Below the pieces are notes generated by a model. That model worked only from the letters and a program-made list of their open reading frames with translations. It did no database searches and was not told where the DNA came from. A stretch of 64,000 nucleotides of DNA, taken from assembly GCA_930367205.1 (NCBI GenBank), contig OV884011.1, positions 41,615,754 to 41,679,753 on the forward strand, given 5' to 3'. Origin of the DNA: Acanthosoma haemorrhoidale. Taxonomy: Eukaryota; Arthropoda; Insecta; Hemiptera; Acanthosomatidae. Below are positions 19,064 to 34,000 of the stretch, in pieces. How positions within the stretch are numbered: the first letter of the stretch is position 1; every line of letters begins with the position of its first letter. The translations under genes and the position numbers were made by a program.

Positions 19064-22000
19064 CTGAACAAGAAAAGCTTAATTAATTTGATTACTAATT
19101 TATCAAAGGATCAGTAGCTTACGTTTTTCATTACATCAATCATGAACTAACATACTTTTAAATAAAATCTAAGATGGGATAGTGAAGGAACAAAATAAAA
19201 AAATCCCAGAGGTCGGGACAGTTTCATAAACATATTTATGAATTACCAAATAATTGTGAAAAACTATTCAATGTATTCAGCATTAATTAGAACCTTAGAC
19301 CTAAGATAGATTTGTAGATGTGACTAGAGAAATTTTATAAGTAAGAGGATCGGACTTTTTTCGTGTATAATTTATTTTAACATTCTTTGTAATTAAATCT
19401 TAACCAAAATATAGATACAATATGATCCAGGCAGCAGATTTATGAGAAGGGAAATAGAGGTCAGAAGGGTGGGATTTTGAGGAGGTTGTAAAGGTAAGGA
19501 GGCTTTTGAGTCATGATAGTACTATATGATAGAAGAGGAGGGAACAGAATTAAGGAAGTAATGGCGATGGGCAGAAGGGTACGGTACAGCCATACCAACT
19601 CGGAGTAGAGCTGCAACATGCCACAGTCTCTGCGGATCCTGAGTTTAAATCTAAGGAAACAACCCAACAGCCATTTTAACCAAGCTTTGAGGCCATTAGG
19701 GGGCACAATATAAAACAATGAGACAACACAACCATAGTAAAAAAAGGGAAGACAAGAGTTGGTGTGAATGTCGAATGGGAAGGAGATGTCGGGCACTGAC
19801 TCATTGTACAGTTTAAGGGTGGAAATAGATCAGCACATGATTTGGGAAATGTGGTCTTTCCAGGGAAGAGTTTGGTCAAGGACCAAGACTAGATTTTTGA
19901 CTGTTATAACAAATTTAATAGGTCGAGGATCAATAGTGAAGGTGGGAATATCATTGGGTTTTGAGAAGGGGACATAAACAAATGATAACTGCCTTGAATT
20001 TCTTCGCATTCAATTAAAGATCACAATTCAGTCCAGGTTGTCCTGAATCAATTTGGAGGCGGATTGCAGTTCATTAGGAAGAAAGGATAAGAAAATTTGG
20101 CTGTCGGCATATAGGTGGTATGAGCAGTGTTGGATAGATGTTTTAGACGTAGAGACAAAAAAGTAATGGAGAATCTGATGAAGCCTGAGCTACAGGAACA
20201 CAATGAAAAGGAATGGGATGGGGGTTGATCAGGGATGAGTACTACTGGAAGCGAACAGAGATCAATGATTTAAACCACCTGTGAAGGCACTAAAAGAACA
20301 TCAATAATAATTTTGTTGGAAGGATAGAGTGATCAAGGGTGTCAAATTCTTTGGTAAAGCCAATGGCAGATTGGAGGTAGTGTGATTTTAGAAAGGACAG
20401 ATTAGGTAGAAAATCCTGGTTGGAAGTCAGATTGGAGGGGATTTCAACATGTTCCTAGAAATGAGGAAATTGGGATTGAACTAGTCTTTGGGGAAGTGAG
20501 GTTGGGAACTTCATTCAATGGAAGAGTATTTGCTCTTTTCCAGGCAAAAGGAAAATTGGATTTTTCAAGAGAAAAATTATAAATATGAAGCAATATGGCA
20601 AGAATTGCAGGGAGACAGGAAATTAGCAATTTCATGGGAATGTGATCTGGACAGACTGTGAATTCATTCTTGAGGAAATTAGGTCAGAAGGACAAATGTA
20701 ATAGTAAAAGAAGTTTTTTGGGAGGAAATTTACATTAAATTAGTAGTTTTAATTGGACTGGGGGAAAGTGTTACTACGTTGAAGCAATGGGGATAGAGAG
20801 AAAATAGTTGCTCCCAAAATGGAGGTTCCAGAATCCGATGCTGAAGATAGCAACTTGTAAAAAAATGTTGATTACGCAAATCGGATTCTAGACTGGGTGA
20901 AGTTGTCTAATATGTATAATATATGACAAAATCAGTGGTTGGTTAGATGAGTTAGCAACAAGCAGTTGAGGAAGACGAGCAAGATTGTTGTTTGATAATA
21001 GAAATCAAACGGTGTAATAATATAAAAAGATTAAGCAATCGTTAGCCATAAGTTATATTTAATTAACTTGGTACCAAATAGAGAAAACATACAAAAAAAA
21101 CAACTATAACTTTAATAATCAATCCATTATTATTTTTTGATTGGATAGGTAGGAACCTACTTTAGATATTAAACTTCATTAGTTTAAATTTATTTTTGTC
21201 TAATTTATGTTTCTTATTTATTTATATAAATTTTAGCTCAATTTAAATTGATATCAAAACAAAACCCCTTCCAATAAAGTTGTCCAATTTTACTCATAAA
21301 AAAAATAAAATAAACTTACATCTTCTTCCTTTTTTCTATTCTTTTTATTCTCATCAAGTTTTCGGAAGAGCTCTTCATCGTCGAGAGCGGGATCTTTGGT
21401 TCCATCATCTAAATAATCTACTAACATCGAATAATCATCGCATTTTCTCCTCCTCTGCAGTTTGTTTCCAAATTCAAGGAATATCGATTCCGCTGAAAAA
21501 ACAAAAAAAGATTTATATAGACTAACTTTTCGACTAAAAATAATTGATTTTATTTACTAAACCATTGGTTTCTGAAAATTGAAAAATTAAAAACCTTAAA
21601 ATCAGTTTAGACAATAGGATGGAATAGGTTCTCAAAACTTTTTTTAAAATTTTTATATTTACTTGTTAACCATCTCAAAATATTAGGCGCTAACTAGGCT
21701 AATGGTTTACAGGGATGGTCTAGTGCATCTGACTGCAGATCAAGAGCTATTGGGTTTGAATCTCGACCATACCACTCATTTATCTTTTCTCTTTGGCTAC
21801 TAATTATTTAAGTCAAAGGTAAAAAATAAATAACAATTAATAAAGACTAGTCATCTGTCCGATACATATACACCTGTGTCCAATGATGTAATGTCTAAAG
21901 CGAGATTTCCAATATCCTGTAGATGATATATTTCTCGAGCAACAGGCATTTCAATAAAACTGTAGAAACCCATAAATACCACACAACGGCCAATGAACAA

Positions 22001-25000
22001 TGGAAAAAAAAAAGTGCCAGTTCTTTTGCCCCCAAAATTTTCACTTTTGTTTGTAGTAGTCATCCACATTCTGACGTTTTTCACGACCCACATATCACAC
22101 TTGACATTTTTTTTTTCTTCTACCAATCCACTATCTGTCTTTGGTCTCGTGCACGCCTATTTTAACACTCACAAAAGAACTTACTTAGTGCAGAGAAGAC
22201 GTTTTAAATTTTATATAGATGTTATCTAACTTTATTCAGATCCCGTTTTGGTTGAGCCCTCAAGGGTTTAAGTCCTGTTGTAAAAAGACTTAATCAGTTA
22301 TAGACCAAGTAACTGCTGGTCTGGTGTCAACCTTGTTGCAGGCCTTATCTAATCATCTAATGCCATTCTTACTGCAGTGGCTTCACAACAACTAATCTCT
22401 ACGGCATTATTAGAACCTAAAGCAGTTGTAAATTACAACAAAAATATGGTAACTTTTGACCGGAGTTACATAATGATGAGCATAGTGAAATCAATTAAGA
22501 GGTAGGTAGGAAATTAGTTTTTCACATCATTAATATGGTGATGTGATGAACTTGATTTAAATGTTTTTTCTATTATTTGGTCCATTTTACCCAGTTTAGC
22601 AAATATTGTAAAAAACTTCATAAATTGTTTAATTTTTTAATGAAAACAAAAATTGAATGGCAACGCATAATCAACAGCCGTCATGGGAATGAACTTAGGT
22701 AAGCTAACCCACTTAACACGTTACTATAAGTGAATATTCTTTTTCATGTTTTTTTTTCCTCTAAGGAAAAGGTATTAAACGTAGTTATGAAAAGTCCAGA
22801 AAAAGTGTCGCTGAACTCAATTTTCAGTATGTCCCTTCTTTTCAGGCACCAAGGTAACTAAAATGGACAAAGGGTATATGAATTTGTAATTGATATTTTC
22901 TAAATACAAAGGAAATTTCCCTGTTGTAAAAATAACATATGAGCAAGATATTCTAAAAGGTTTTTGAGAGGATTATAAAATACAAGCTAATTAAAAAAAA
23001 AAAAAAGATTTACATGTCATTGCTAATATTTAAATCAATTTCAAACATTAGAATGAAATTTGTTCTTATTATTGAAATATTGTCATTACAACCTTAGTTA
23101 TTAAAAAAAAATCATTAAAGAGGAACGATTGTATTGTGTAAAAAAAAATATATACATTTTTTTAATGATGATTGATTTTAATTAATTCTTTAAAAGAATT
23201 ATTTAGTGAATATATACACTGGAAAAAATTAACGCACCACTCTATTTTTTTTAGTTCAAATTAAATAAATTATCTTCTGTTTTTATTTTGATTAACTATA
23301 GGTGTAAATGTAACCCATGAAAAATGCTTTGTTTACTGTTAAATCCCTTTTTCACAAACAGTATCATTTGATCCATCCAATCTACAAATCATAAAATTCA
23401 TTCTTTCTCTTTAATAAATCTTTGTAAATGTTTTTAATTTTGTCCCCAATAAGGCATTTAAGTGAATTAGAATGTGTTAGGGCTGTGACATTGATAGAGG
23501 AAGGATACACCCAGCGTGAAGTCACCAGAAGACAGAGAAAGGGACAGGGTCGCCCTAGATATACAGCAGAACAGATGTTAGGTACATCTGGCACCTGGCT
23601 TTCTGGAACCGGAGCATGAGATAAAAAGTCTCATAAGGCAAGTTCGAAATGTTTCCATTTCTAGCAGGATTGTAAGAAGGGTTAATGACAAATAACCTTA
23701 GGATTCAACATGTCCATCCGCCCATGGTCCTCTCTTAACCACAGCTCACAAAATGCATGCATGCGAACATGTGAATTGGGCTTTGGAAAATTGCAAGAGA
23801 ATTCTCTTTACAGATGAGGTGAGAGTTGGTCTCAAGTCTTCACATAGCCGTGATTTTATATGGAAACGGCCAGGAGAGAGAGAGGTACATGCCATGCAGT
23901 ATGATTCCCCAGGTGGCATGTCGTACTGGGCTGACAGATGTTCTGAGGTGGAATTTCCTTCAACACTAAATCGGTTGTACTTAGGAGACATAATGGAACA
24001 GCATGAGTGCCGTTTGCTCCCTACATCGGCGAGGGATTCTTGTTAACAGATGATAATGCTGGACCCCACAGAGCACAAATGGTTGATGATTAACTGATTG
24101 AGATTGGGATTGAGCACTTGATAGAGGTCACCACGGAGCCCAGACTTGAATCCTATTGAACCCTTCTGGGACCAACTGAAGCGAAGAGTAGAACTTCAGA
24201 ATCCATGCACCTTTGAAGAAGTGAAAAGCACTATTGTTGAAGAATGGGAAATATTCCTCAGTAATTTGTGCCAGAGGTGGGTATACCCATTATTGAGAAC
24301 GTTTTCTTTAAAAATATTTTTTCCAAGTCTCTTTTTTTTATAATATTTTTTCTTATACTACTTCTTAAAATACAATTTTGTTTTCAAATGACTTATTTTT
24401 TTAACCAAAAATATTTTTGGAGCCTAAAATTTGGACAAAGTGGAAATATTTCAAAAAATAAGGGTGAAGCGTTAATTTTGTCCATCACTGTATTTACTTA
24501 TTTGTTGAAGAGTTATATAAATTTTAATTCCAAATACTATTGGTGAATGCTCTAATGAAGTGGTTAACCAATAGAAAATTATTAATTTTGTAAATTTGCC
24601 ATTGGGATCAGGTAAGGATCGTCAAAACATTCGTCAGCTGCATATAAAGTGTTAAAATTAATTCATTAATCATCTTATGTTGAGGTAGTAGGAGTAGCCA
24701 GGTGAGGAGTCTGTATGATGACAATGTTGGATTTTTGGTGATTTGTAAGTACACTAAATTCAACTGAATTGAAAATTTTTGGTGCTCATTGGACACAGAA
24801 TAACCAACCATTTTGGAATCAGGGACGTTTGAAAAGTCCTAAAGTGGGAATTTCACCCAAAGTTAAAAGTTTTTGACTGGCAATTATGAGGATATTACTA
24901 ACTCAAATTTCAAGTTTAAGTAAGTCCTATAATGATAAATATTTAATGCTCTTTCATTTTTGTAATAGGTACTTTCTTGCAAGATAGCCCGGTTTAGAAA

Positions 25001-28000
25001 TTATAACAAAAAAACAGATAAAAGTGAAAATTTTGATGTTTTTTCGCTATAACTCGACTTCCAGAGAGATTTAGAAATTCACAAACTTGTTTTTTTACTG
25101 GTTGTATTGGTATGTTGTAACATATCAAAAAATGATAACTACCCGACCTTTTGCACAAATCGATGTATTAAGTGACTGGCCTAATAGTGAAAGAAAACAT
25201 TCTGGAAAGCCTAGTTCAAGGAGGAAGAAGTTCGGAAGATGACACCCCTCCTTCACTGATTGGCAGGCATTTTTGTTATCAATTAAGAGGGACCACTAAG
25301 AAAAATGAGTGTAGCCTGGAAAACTAACAAAATTAGAAAACAAGTGTAGACATATAGCCAAGACTGCGATGCAACTGTATGCACATAACCGTGTTTTAAA
25401 ATATAACTTCCCAAAAAACTCAAATTAATTATTTATAAAAAAAATCTAATGAGAATAAATAAATATGTTATAAATGTATTATTTCCTTATTTAACTGTGC
25501 TGGTCTGGAGACCGGATCAATAAAAATTTAGGATGGGAAGCTGTAAAGTCCACACCACGGCGGGATCAATAATCAAATTGGCCTTGCACCAGCACCAAGA
25601 CACTGCATCCAAAGGGCTAAGAATAAATTTCCAAATAAATCATTAAATAGGGGGGAAAACTTACCTATACTATGTATTTCAACTGGAGGGATCTGAAGCT
25701 TTTCTTTATCAATGGTGGTCTCGATGAGCTTTTTAACTTCCATGAAGTCAGGGAACCGTTTGGTTTTGTGGTAATACCTTTCGACTGCTTGTTCTATGTT
25801 TGTATAACCTGACTTCCCTACGAAATGGAACCTTTGCAATGTCGGTCTTCCAGCATGGGCTGCTTTTCCTTCCAGTTCACATATTTTACTATAGATTTTA
25901 GCAGCTCTGGCCCTATGCCTGTAAATGTTCAGTAATATACTGTAACAATATTTTATGTAGTCATTTTTGATTAATAATAGAGTAGAATTTGAATCCAGAA
26001 TCAAAATTACGTTCTTATTATTTATTAGCCCTAGCTAATTATAGCCGGTGGGGTGGAAAGCAGGCCAGTAGACAGTGCTAGTTAAGGAAGATTGTTATCA
26101 GTCAGTACTTGGGATGGCCGACTGACTGCTCTTCTTGTACTGGCTGGTCAGGTAAGGTGAAGCCTGATAGCCAACTGGAGGCTACTCTCATTTCCTTATA
26201 TAAGTCTTTCGAGTAAGTGAAATTTTATTTAGCATATTTAAATGCTTCATAACCAACATATGAATCAGCTATCTTATCAAACACCTCAATCATGTCAGGA
26301 TTGAAAGATCCTATACAGATAGTCTATTGTTAGGAGAGGAGACAGGCAGTAGTTAGTTACCCAGAGATAGCAAAAGATGATTTGTGGGTACTCGAAGTTA
26401 GAGCATCTTGACATTTTAAAATATTTACATAAATATTTAATAAACTCTTTTTTATGATTATTTCAATTTTAGTTCAAAGTTTGTAAAAAATATATATATT
26501 TTTAATCATAGGTATGATTTAACTGAAATATTTATCATCACATCTTTTTAGAATATAAAATTTTAGTACAATAGATATATTTAAAAAGAATGAGTTACAT
26601 ACCGATCAAGAAGGCAGTATACATTTTCTGACTCCTCACCAGATGATGAAGTAACCTCCATTTCCTCTAGTTTATGAATCCTTTCATTTAAAAGCTAAAA
26701 TAAAAATATTCATAAGTTCAACTGTTGAGTGAGGTTAATATTTATTAGAACATCTAATAATCTTTGAGAGATTTTTTTTATGATTATAATAACAGAAGCA
26801 ACAAAACTATTTTTACCAGGACAAATTAATGTATATAATATTTGTAAGTCAAAGTATCTCTCATGTACCTGAAGTATTCTATTTAATTTCCGCAAGTTCT
26901 TATTAATCTGAAAAAATAAAGAAAATATAAATATTAATACCATTTGTTTAAATCATCATTAATACTATTTGGATCATTACAAGAAGAGAAATATTGCATT
27001 TATCTACTCAACTTGAGTACTGTAAATCGAAGATTATCTTTTTGCACTATAGATAACTTATACAGCAGAAAAACTGAATAAACATCATTTGACAAAATAT
27101 ATATGTAAATAAAAGAAAAGAACAAAAATTTGTACATCACATGGAAGGAATATAGTTTTAAAGTGATGACAATCAAATGAAGACAGATCTGTTGAATACT
27201 TCACTGTGGGTAGCGGAATTGTACAGATACAAAGGGCAGGAATGAATTGCTGAATGGTATAAACCAAGGAAATTAAACATTTTTTGAAAGACAATTTGAT
27301 TGTTTAAGCTTGCTCACTAGAATAAATTTTAATTTTTACAGGGTTGTTACAAATGTTCTAGGGCATAAAATTAGTTTATTTTAAAAATTAATACATTTAC
27401 AGTGGCATTTGAATCCCTTATAGCATCCGGTAATTGTAATGTGTTCACATACGACTTTTGGCTTCCACTCTCATGTAATTTATCATTAATAAGAGTGGCG
27501 TGACTATTGAAATGTTTTAACCAAAGCCAAAGCAGCACCACTTCAACAAATTAACACATTCCATCAAACAAATTTCTTTGGCTGCTGCCTTTGCACTCAA
27601 TACTTTGTTCCAGTAGTATATTAAAATGCTATGAATCACAAAGGCAGTTTGGGTACTTAATTTAATAAAAGATTAGTCAATGAAAACAGTGATACGAATT
27701 ATACAAGTAGAAGAGTCAAATAAGGATTTAAAGTTATCTTTTCATTCACAAGGACTTAAGTAACAACCTATTAACTTTTAACTTATATCGAAACGGCTCT
27801 TTATCAGATTTTGTTCGATTGCATCGTGCAAGTTGTCAGCAAATAATCAAATGACTAACAACATCAATATTATAATCAAACTTTAAAAATATTACCAACC
27901 CTTTCCGGCTGCCTTTTCAGTATCCTCATCACTTCTTTCAGGTTTCGAGAGACGATCACTTGGTCTTCTATCGTTGGGTTTTTGACCTCTTCTGAACTTT

Positions 28001-31000
28001 TTAAGGCCATTTTGAGAGCATTCAAAAAATCATCACTTTTCTGTACAACTTCTGCAGCAGATCTAAAATATTTCCACAGCCTTGTTGCTAAGTTTTCATC
28101 TTTTAATATTTTACATGAGCTTTTAACTAACTAGAAAAAAAAAAGTATTAATAACTCAGTAGTTGGTAGAATTTTGTAGTTATAGGATATTACTGTGGCA
28201 CCTACCCCATCAAACATGTTTTCAACAGAATAAGAGTTAATGCTAGGTTCTTCCCGTGAAGTCTTTTCATTTCTTAATCTTTTTAATAACTCATCCTAAA
28301 AAAAAAAAATGTGCAAATAAGCAAAAAATGCTTATATTCAAAAATAAAATCAATAAACTGATTGCTGAGCCCGAAGGGATAAGCCTTTCCCCTGACAATG
28401 ACTTTTTTTAAGTTAATTTTTTTTCACAAAATCACTTCCCATTATCACATCATAACCGCATATAAGGTACCCTAGATTAAAATTTCAGATGTATTGTATC
28501 ATTTTTATGACCGTTGTCTATTAATTTACTTGATTTTCTCCAACTTTGAAGTTTTTCAAGTTCCAGCCCAGATGCTATTTACGATTTAATAAACTGATTT
28601 TTTTCCCCATAGTGATCTCTATGGTCCTCAAAATATTATCCAGCAAGTTACCTAGGCTAGGTGATAAGCAATCAAAACCTCTTAATCTTAATTTTGCTTT
28701 TACTTCTTTTTTGAAGTCACTACTTATAGCAAACCCTGACCAGACCAGGGGATCAAACTCAGTCTCTTTAATTAGAAGCATGCTAGCCAGTAAGCTACAA
28801 AGGCAATTATAATGACTGTACTCGTTTTTGCAAATTAACATTATACACATGATGGACAATTACATAGTAAGGGTAAATCATTTAGGTATATCTATGAATT
28901 CAGCTAAAATTTTGTAATATTTTATTATGGCCTTAAAAAAAAATGAGAAAAGGCTCAACATTGAGCCCTATATTGTTATTTTACTAAAAATAAAAAAAAT
29001 TAATTTTTTTTAAACTTTTAAATTTATTATTTCTGAAACTCAGGAAGATCCTTGACAATAAAGCATTTAACATAAAATAAGACACTGTTTTTGAATTCTT
29101 CACAATTTTTACGTCTTGACTTATCTTGTTCCAGCCCAAGAAGTGTGTTTTATACATCTCTAAGCTCCAACTATAATGTTGCTTTGGTGAGCTTCTGTAG
29201 ATTCTGCCAATCTGACGAGTAATGCTTTTACATATACGTACGGGTAAATACGAAGAAATGAAAAAAGAGGTATTAGTTATGAGGGTGCTCATGTCAAATA
29301 CGTTTGACCATCCACAAACTGAAAAAAATCGTCATCAACATCTCTCTTCTTAAGTAATTCTAACAACTGGCAACTTCTCAGTTCAATACACTCAAAACAT
29401 TTGAACTCTGCGTCCCAGCCCAGCTGGTCCAGAACTCTTGCTGTTATATCCACTTGTTTGAATTAAAACTTTTTATAATTTATTTTCCTTCTTACAAATT
29501 ACATTTCAACTTTCAACAAATTTCTTAAAATGGTTACAATTCAAAAACGTTCCATAAACAAATGAACAATTCTTTTAACATATTTACACTTATTCTAAGT
29601 AAACTTTAAAATGAAGAGATTGTTTTTCTCCTATTATTTTTTAAGGAATAATTTGGAAGATAGAAAATAAATCATAAAAAATTTAAATTAAACAAGTGAA
29701 TAGAACAGCATCGGCTGGGAAAGACCCCATGATGGTCCGTTGTTTTGAGTGGCTTTAAAAGAGAAGTGTTAAGTTTGGAGATAGTCAAGGATATTTGTTG
29801 AGAGAGCCCTCTTATTTCATTTCTTCGTATTAATAAAACCATTACTCATCAATTTGTTAATATATGAAGGATGCAGAATCTACGGAAAACCATTGAGCCA
29901 GCATTATAATTTGGAAACGTCAGGATTGAGAAGGAAAATATGACACTTTGGAAAGTTAAGTATTCAGGAGTGATATATCATTGAAGTGAATGACCGATGA
30001 GCATCCTGCATGACCTAGTGTCTTACTTTATTAGTGACTGTATAATTTGACACACATGTCCACAGAACTCATTAATACTAAAAAGTTTGGTGTGTTAAGT
30101 AATAGAATAAAAATTTGCATACTTCAGCAGTGACTGATGCTTTAGAACTGGTCTGTTTGGGTTGACCAGAACTGTTGGTGTCACTGGCCTTCGACCTCCT
30201 AGACGATGCCTGCTGTGCTGGCTTCAAAGCTAACGGATCTCGTTCGGGCTCAGTCCTCTGTCTTGACCTCAATTCCCTGACAGGCAGCTTCTCAGGCTCA
30301 GACTTACCTGTCACAGTGAAGGAGGAACTCTGGTTGGGCAGAGATGGAAGCTTTGACGGTAACGATACAACAGGGTTCAGCAGCAATTTACGTGTCATCA
30401 GATGTGACCCAGTAGTTGGTGTCTTAATGGTTCCTGCATTTGATGTCAGCTTGTTGATTGGTACAGGTGGTTTCCCTGGAGTTTTTGAAAGACATAAAAC
30501 AACTTTTTTCATATTCAAAGTATCCTGAAAAAAAAAAAATTATAACTATTATAACAATATTTTACATACTTTTTTTGATTTAGAAGATTATTTTTAAAAA
30601 TTAGAACCCAGGGTTCAAAGTATGCTTGTGTCATTTATGAAGATAGGAGAAATAGCATGTAAGTCTCAGGGTTTATTTAGACAATTTGAAGAAATGGGAT
30701 AGGCATGATTGATTCTAAGATGTACAGATTTAAACTTTTTAGGAGAGGATAAAATTGGGAGTTGTACAAAAACTATTTAGCAAACATTCCATGTAGAATC
30801 ATGGCTAAGTGAAAATGACTCATTTATAGGAACTAGGAACCACATCTAGAAGATAACTTGACCAGGTGAAGAAAATTACACTAAATAACAGGTGGAGTAC
30901 TTTCGGACCCCGCCTAATTTATAGTTATTTTTGCTATTCGCCTTAATTTAATTTATCCAAACTCATTCGATATTCATTAATTATTAGATGCAAATTATTG

Positions 31001-34000
31001 ATGCAATATTAATAAGAATCAAAATAGTTTTAAAAATAGTTAAATATATTATTATAAAAATACAAAAAATTGAGTTGAAAAAAATAAAAGATATTGTTTC
31101 AATTTTACACAATGTAATTTTGTTTGAGAATGTTACTAATTGCTGTAAACATTGTAACATAAATATATAAAACTCACAGACATAAAATACAAAGTGGGTG
31201 GGGTCCAGACAAACTGTAACCAACTATGCTTTTTGTGAAAAAAAAATGTTTGCCATAAATCAATCGCACAATGCAAATTTTCTCATACCAGCAATGAAAA
31301 TGATCACAGATGGTTAAAAGAAAAATGTAATGAAATTTTATAAATCTATCTATGATTTAAAGAGCATGACATACTTGACGATGGGTTCTAGGCAGACCCC
31401 ACCCCTGATATTGGGAGAAATTAGGAAATCAAGTGGTTTTATAAAATAGAGATAAACAAAGTATTTACACTGGCCATTAATAAATAACCCTGAACAACAA
31501 ATACATAAACATTATAATATTTACATTAAAAAATTGAAGTACCTGAACATTATTTGCTCCCGGTAATCCTACTCCGCTGCTGGTATCTGCATTCTTGTTG
31601 TTTCCTGAAAGAACCTATTTGAAAAAAAAAATTGATTAAAGCCATAATATTGTTTCAATGAATAGAAGCCATAGACTAAACAGGATAAAAAAAACATACT
31701 GATTCAGAATCGTAAAATGCCTGACATTAATTGACAAATGAAAGGAAGTAATGGTACTTGGTCATTACCAGGTGTTCCAGGATAACAGGAAAATAGAAAA
31801 GCAATCATTATTGTAATTAATACTACAATGAAGTGAGAATCTGAATCATTTATTGGCTAGTCTAGGAAAGACATTATCGTCACTCTTTGTGACAAAATAA
31901 ATTACTTCCCAAGCACGAAAGGAGAGTGCTCTAGTTTCGAACAATCATCTATCTTTAACGAATGCAGCTTTAAAAACGATTTGAAATTGTAGAGGTGTAT
32001 TTAATAACTTCCTCGCTATGAAATATATGTTTTGGTTATGATAATAGTAACAGAAAGAACACAAAAACAAATCAGAAAAAACAAGTTGTAGAAGACATAA
32101 TAATTTTCAACATGAAAAAAAGTTGAAATAATTAAAAATAAATAAAACATGAAATAAGTTGAAAAAGTTGAAATAGTAACTATACCTTTGCCTGACCACT
32201 ATTGAAGGAAGAGTTCTTAGCTATCTTTACATTGTTGATGTAATCTTTCACAGTTGTGACTGGGTCATCCTCGTCGTCATCGATAACATATATTTCATTG
32301 TTGCCTTTAACTTTAGACAACTGCGATGTTAGAAAAACAAAAAAAAACAACATTAAAATGATCGTAAATAAATTCATACTATTCCATTGTCATTAGAACA
32401 AACCTTTTCAGGAATGCTGTTTTGGATTGAGTTATTAGGAACAGTATTATTATTTCCTCGATTGGTAGATTTGGATATTCTCTTCTTTTTACGAATTACC
32501 TTTTCTTCTTTATCATCTATAATGATTATATCTGATGAAATAATTTTTTTCTCGAGGCAACTTGTATCCTAAAAAATAATAATTTACTTTGAGTTAGACA
32601 CATCATTTAATTATGAAACAGTAATTATCATAGCTATAGCATACCTTTTCTGAAACAGATTTATCTCTCGAGTTGCAAGAACTACTGCTTAATTTTTCCT
32701 TTTCTATGAGCGACCGAAGCTTTACATCTTTATCTGTCGATTCCTTTTCATCTTTATCATCTATAACGATGATTTCAGATGAAATATTTTGTACTTTCTG
32801 GTCCTAAAAATACGTTTAAGTTTATGGCACACATCCATTGGTAATGTAAAAACTGGTTAACTTAAATTTAATAGTATACTTATATATAGGTATAACAAAT
32901 ATAATATATGGCAGTAATAAACTGAAATGAAGCAGTAACATTGGGGACTGGATATTGAATTAAGTACCCTTGCAATAGTATTATTATACATACTAATTGA
33001 TAGTTAATGTTTGTCAACTGATCAATTAATTTTTTATAGCAAATGCTTAACCAATGAAATGAACATTTTGAAGTAGATTAAAATTTATTAATAATTAATG
33101 TAGAGGATAATAATCAATACGGAATATTTGAGACAGCACTAAATTAAGGTTAAGTTATGCTGAAGTATTGAAGAATGAATGAAATAGGTAATAAACACAC
33201 AACTAAAATTCTGTCATATTAATAATTTTTAGTTATGGAATATAATCCAATTGGTGTAAATTTCCATAATTATCGGGCAAAGAAAAAAAATTATGAGATG
33301 GCCAAGATTCTATCCACAGACCTGCTGTAGTCATATAACAATTATCAATGTTTTCTGATATTATCACAGGAAAATCAGCTAGTCTTTAAGGAAATATAGG
33401 GGGGTTATTCTGTACCAAGGCTCAAAATTTTTTGAAATAAGTGAAACTTGATCTATTTATGCTCTATGCGTAAATATAGTGAAAAATACAAAGTTTCAAT
33501 TTGTTTTCACTTTTAGTTTTTGAATTACACATGTTTAAAGACACAAAAAAATAGTTTTGTTTTTAAATCTTCAAAAACCTGTAACTCAAAAACTATTTTT
33601 CCTAAAAAATAAAATTTATGCCAGTCTTTTCAGAATTACAAGGGCTTCAGTTTGATATATACTAGATTAATTTTAAAATTTGTAGAAAAAACAACCAGAA
33701 ATATTTAAACTTAAAATTGAAATTTTGTTGAAAAAAATAAGTTTAATGTGCATAATATAAGAATGCACATACCAAATTTTATGATGGTATCTCAAGATGT
33801 TCACAATATTCAAGAAGCTCCAGATGCAGATGATGTGCCTTTTGAACAAATAAGTGGATATGTTGCTTGTGCATACGACAGCAAATGGTGGGTAGTAGCA
33901 TGCATATTATCAAAAAATGACTCTGAAAAAAGAAGTTAGTGTATCTTTCCTTTACCTTAGTGTTTCAGAACCTTCTTTTGCTTACTCAAGACACTTTGAC

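Noticed and set aside
29292..29460. Extra DAXX exon between exons 7 and 8
   Set aside because: The only open frame requires a phase incompatible with the phase-0 neighbours and ends in TGA before a usable donor.
30175..30528. 117-codon plus-strand ORF
   Set aside because: It is the antisense shadow of DAXX exon 7, whose frame is locked by splice phases on both sides.
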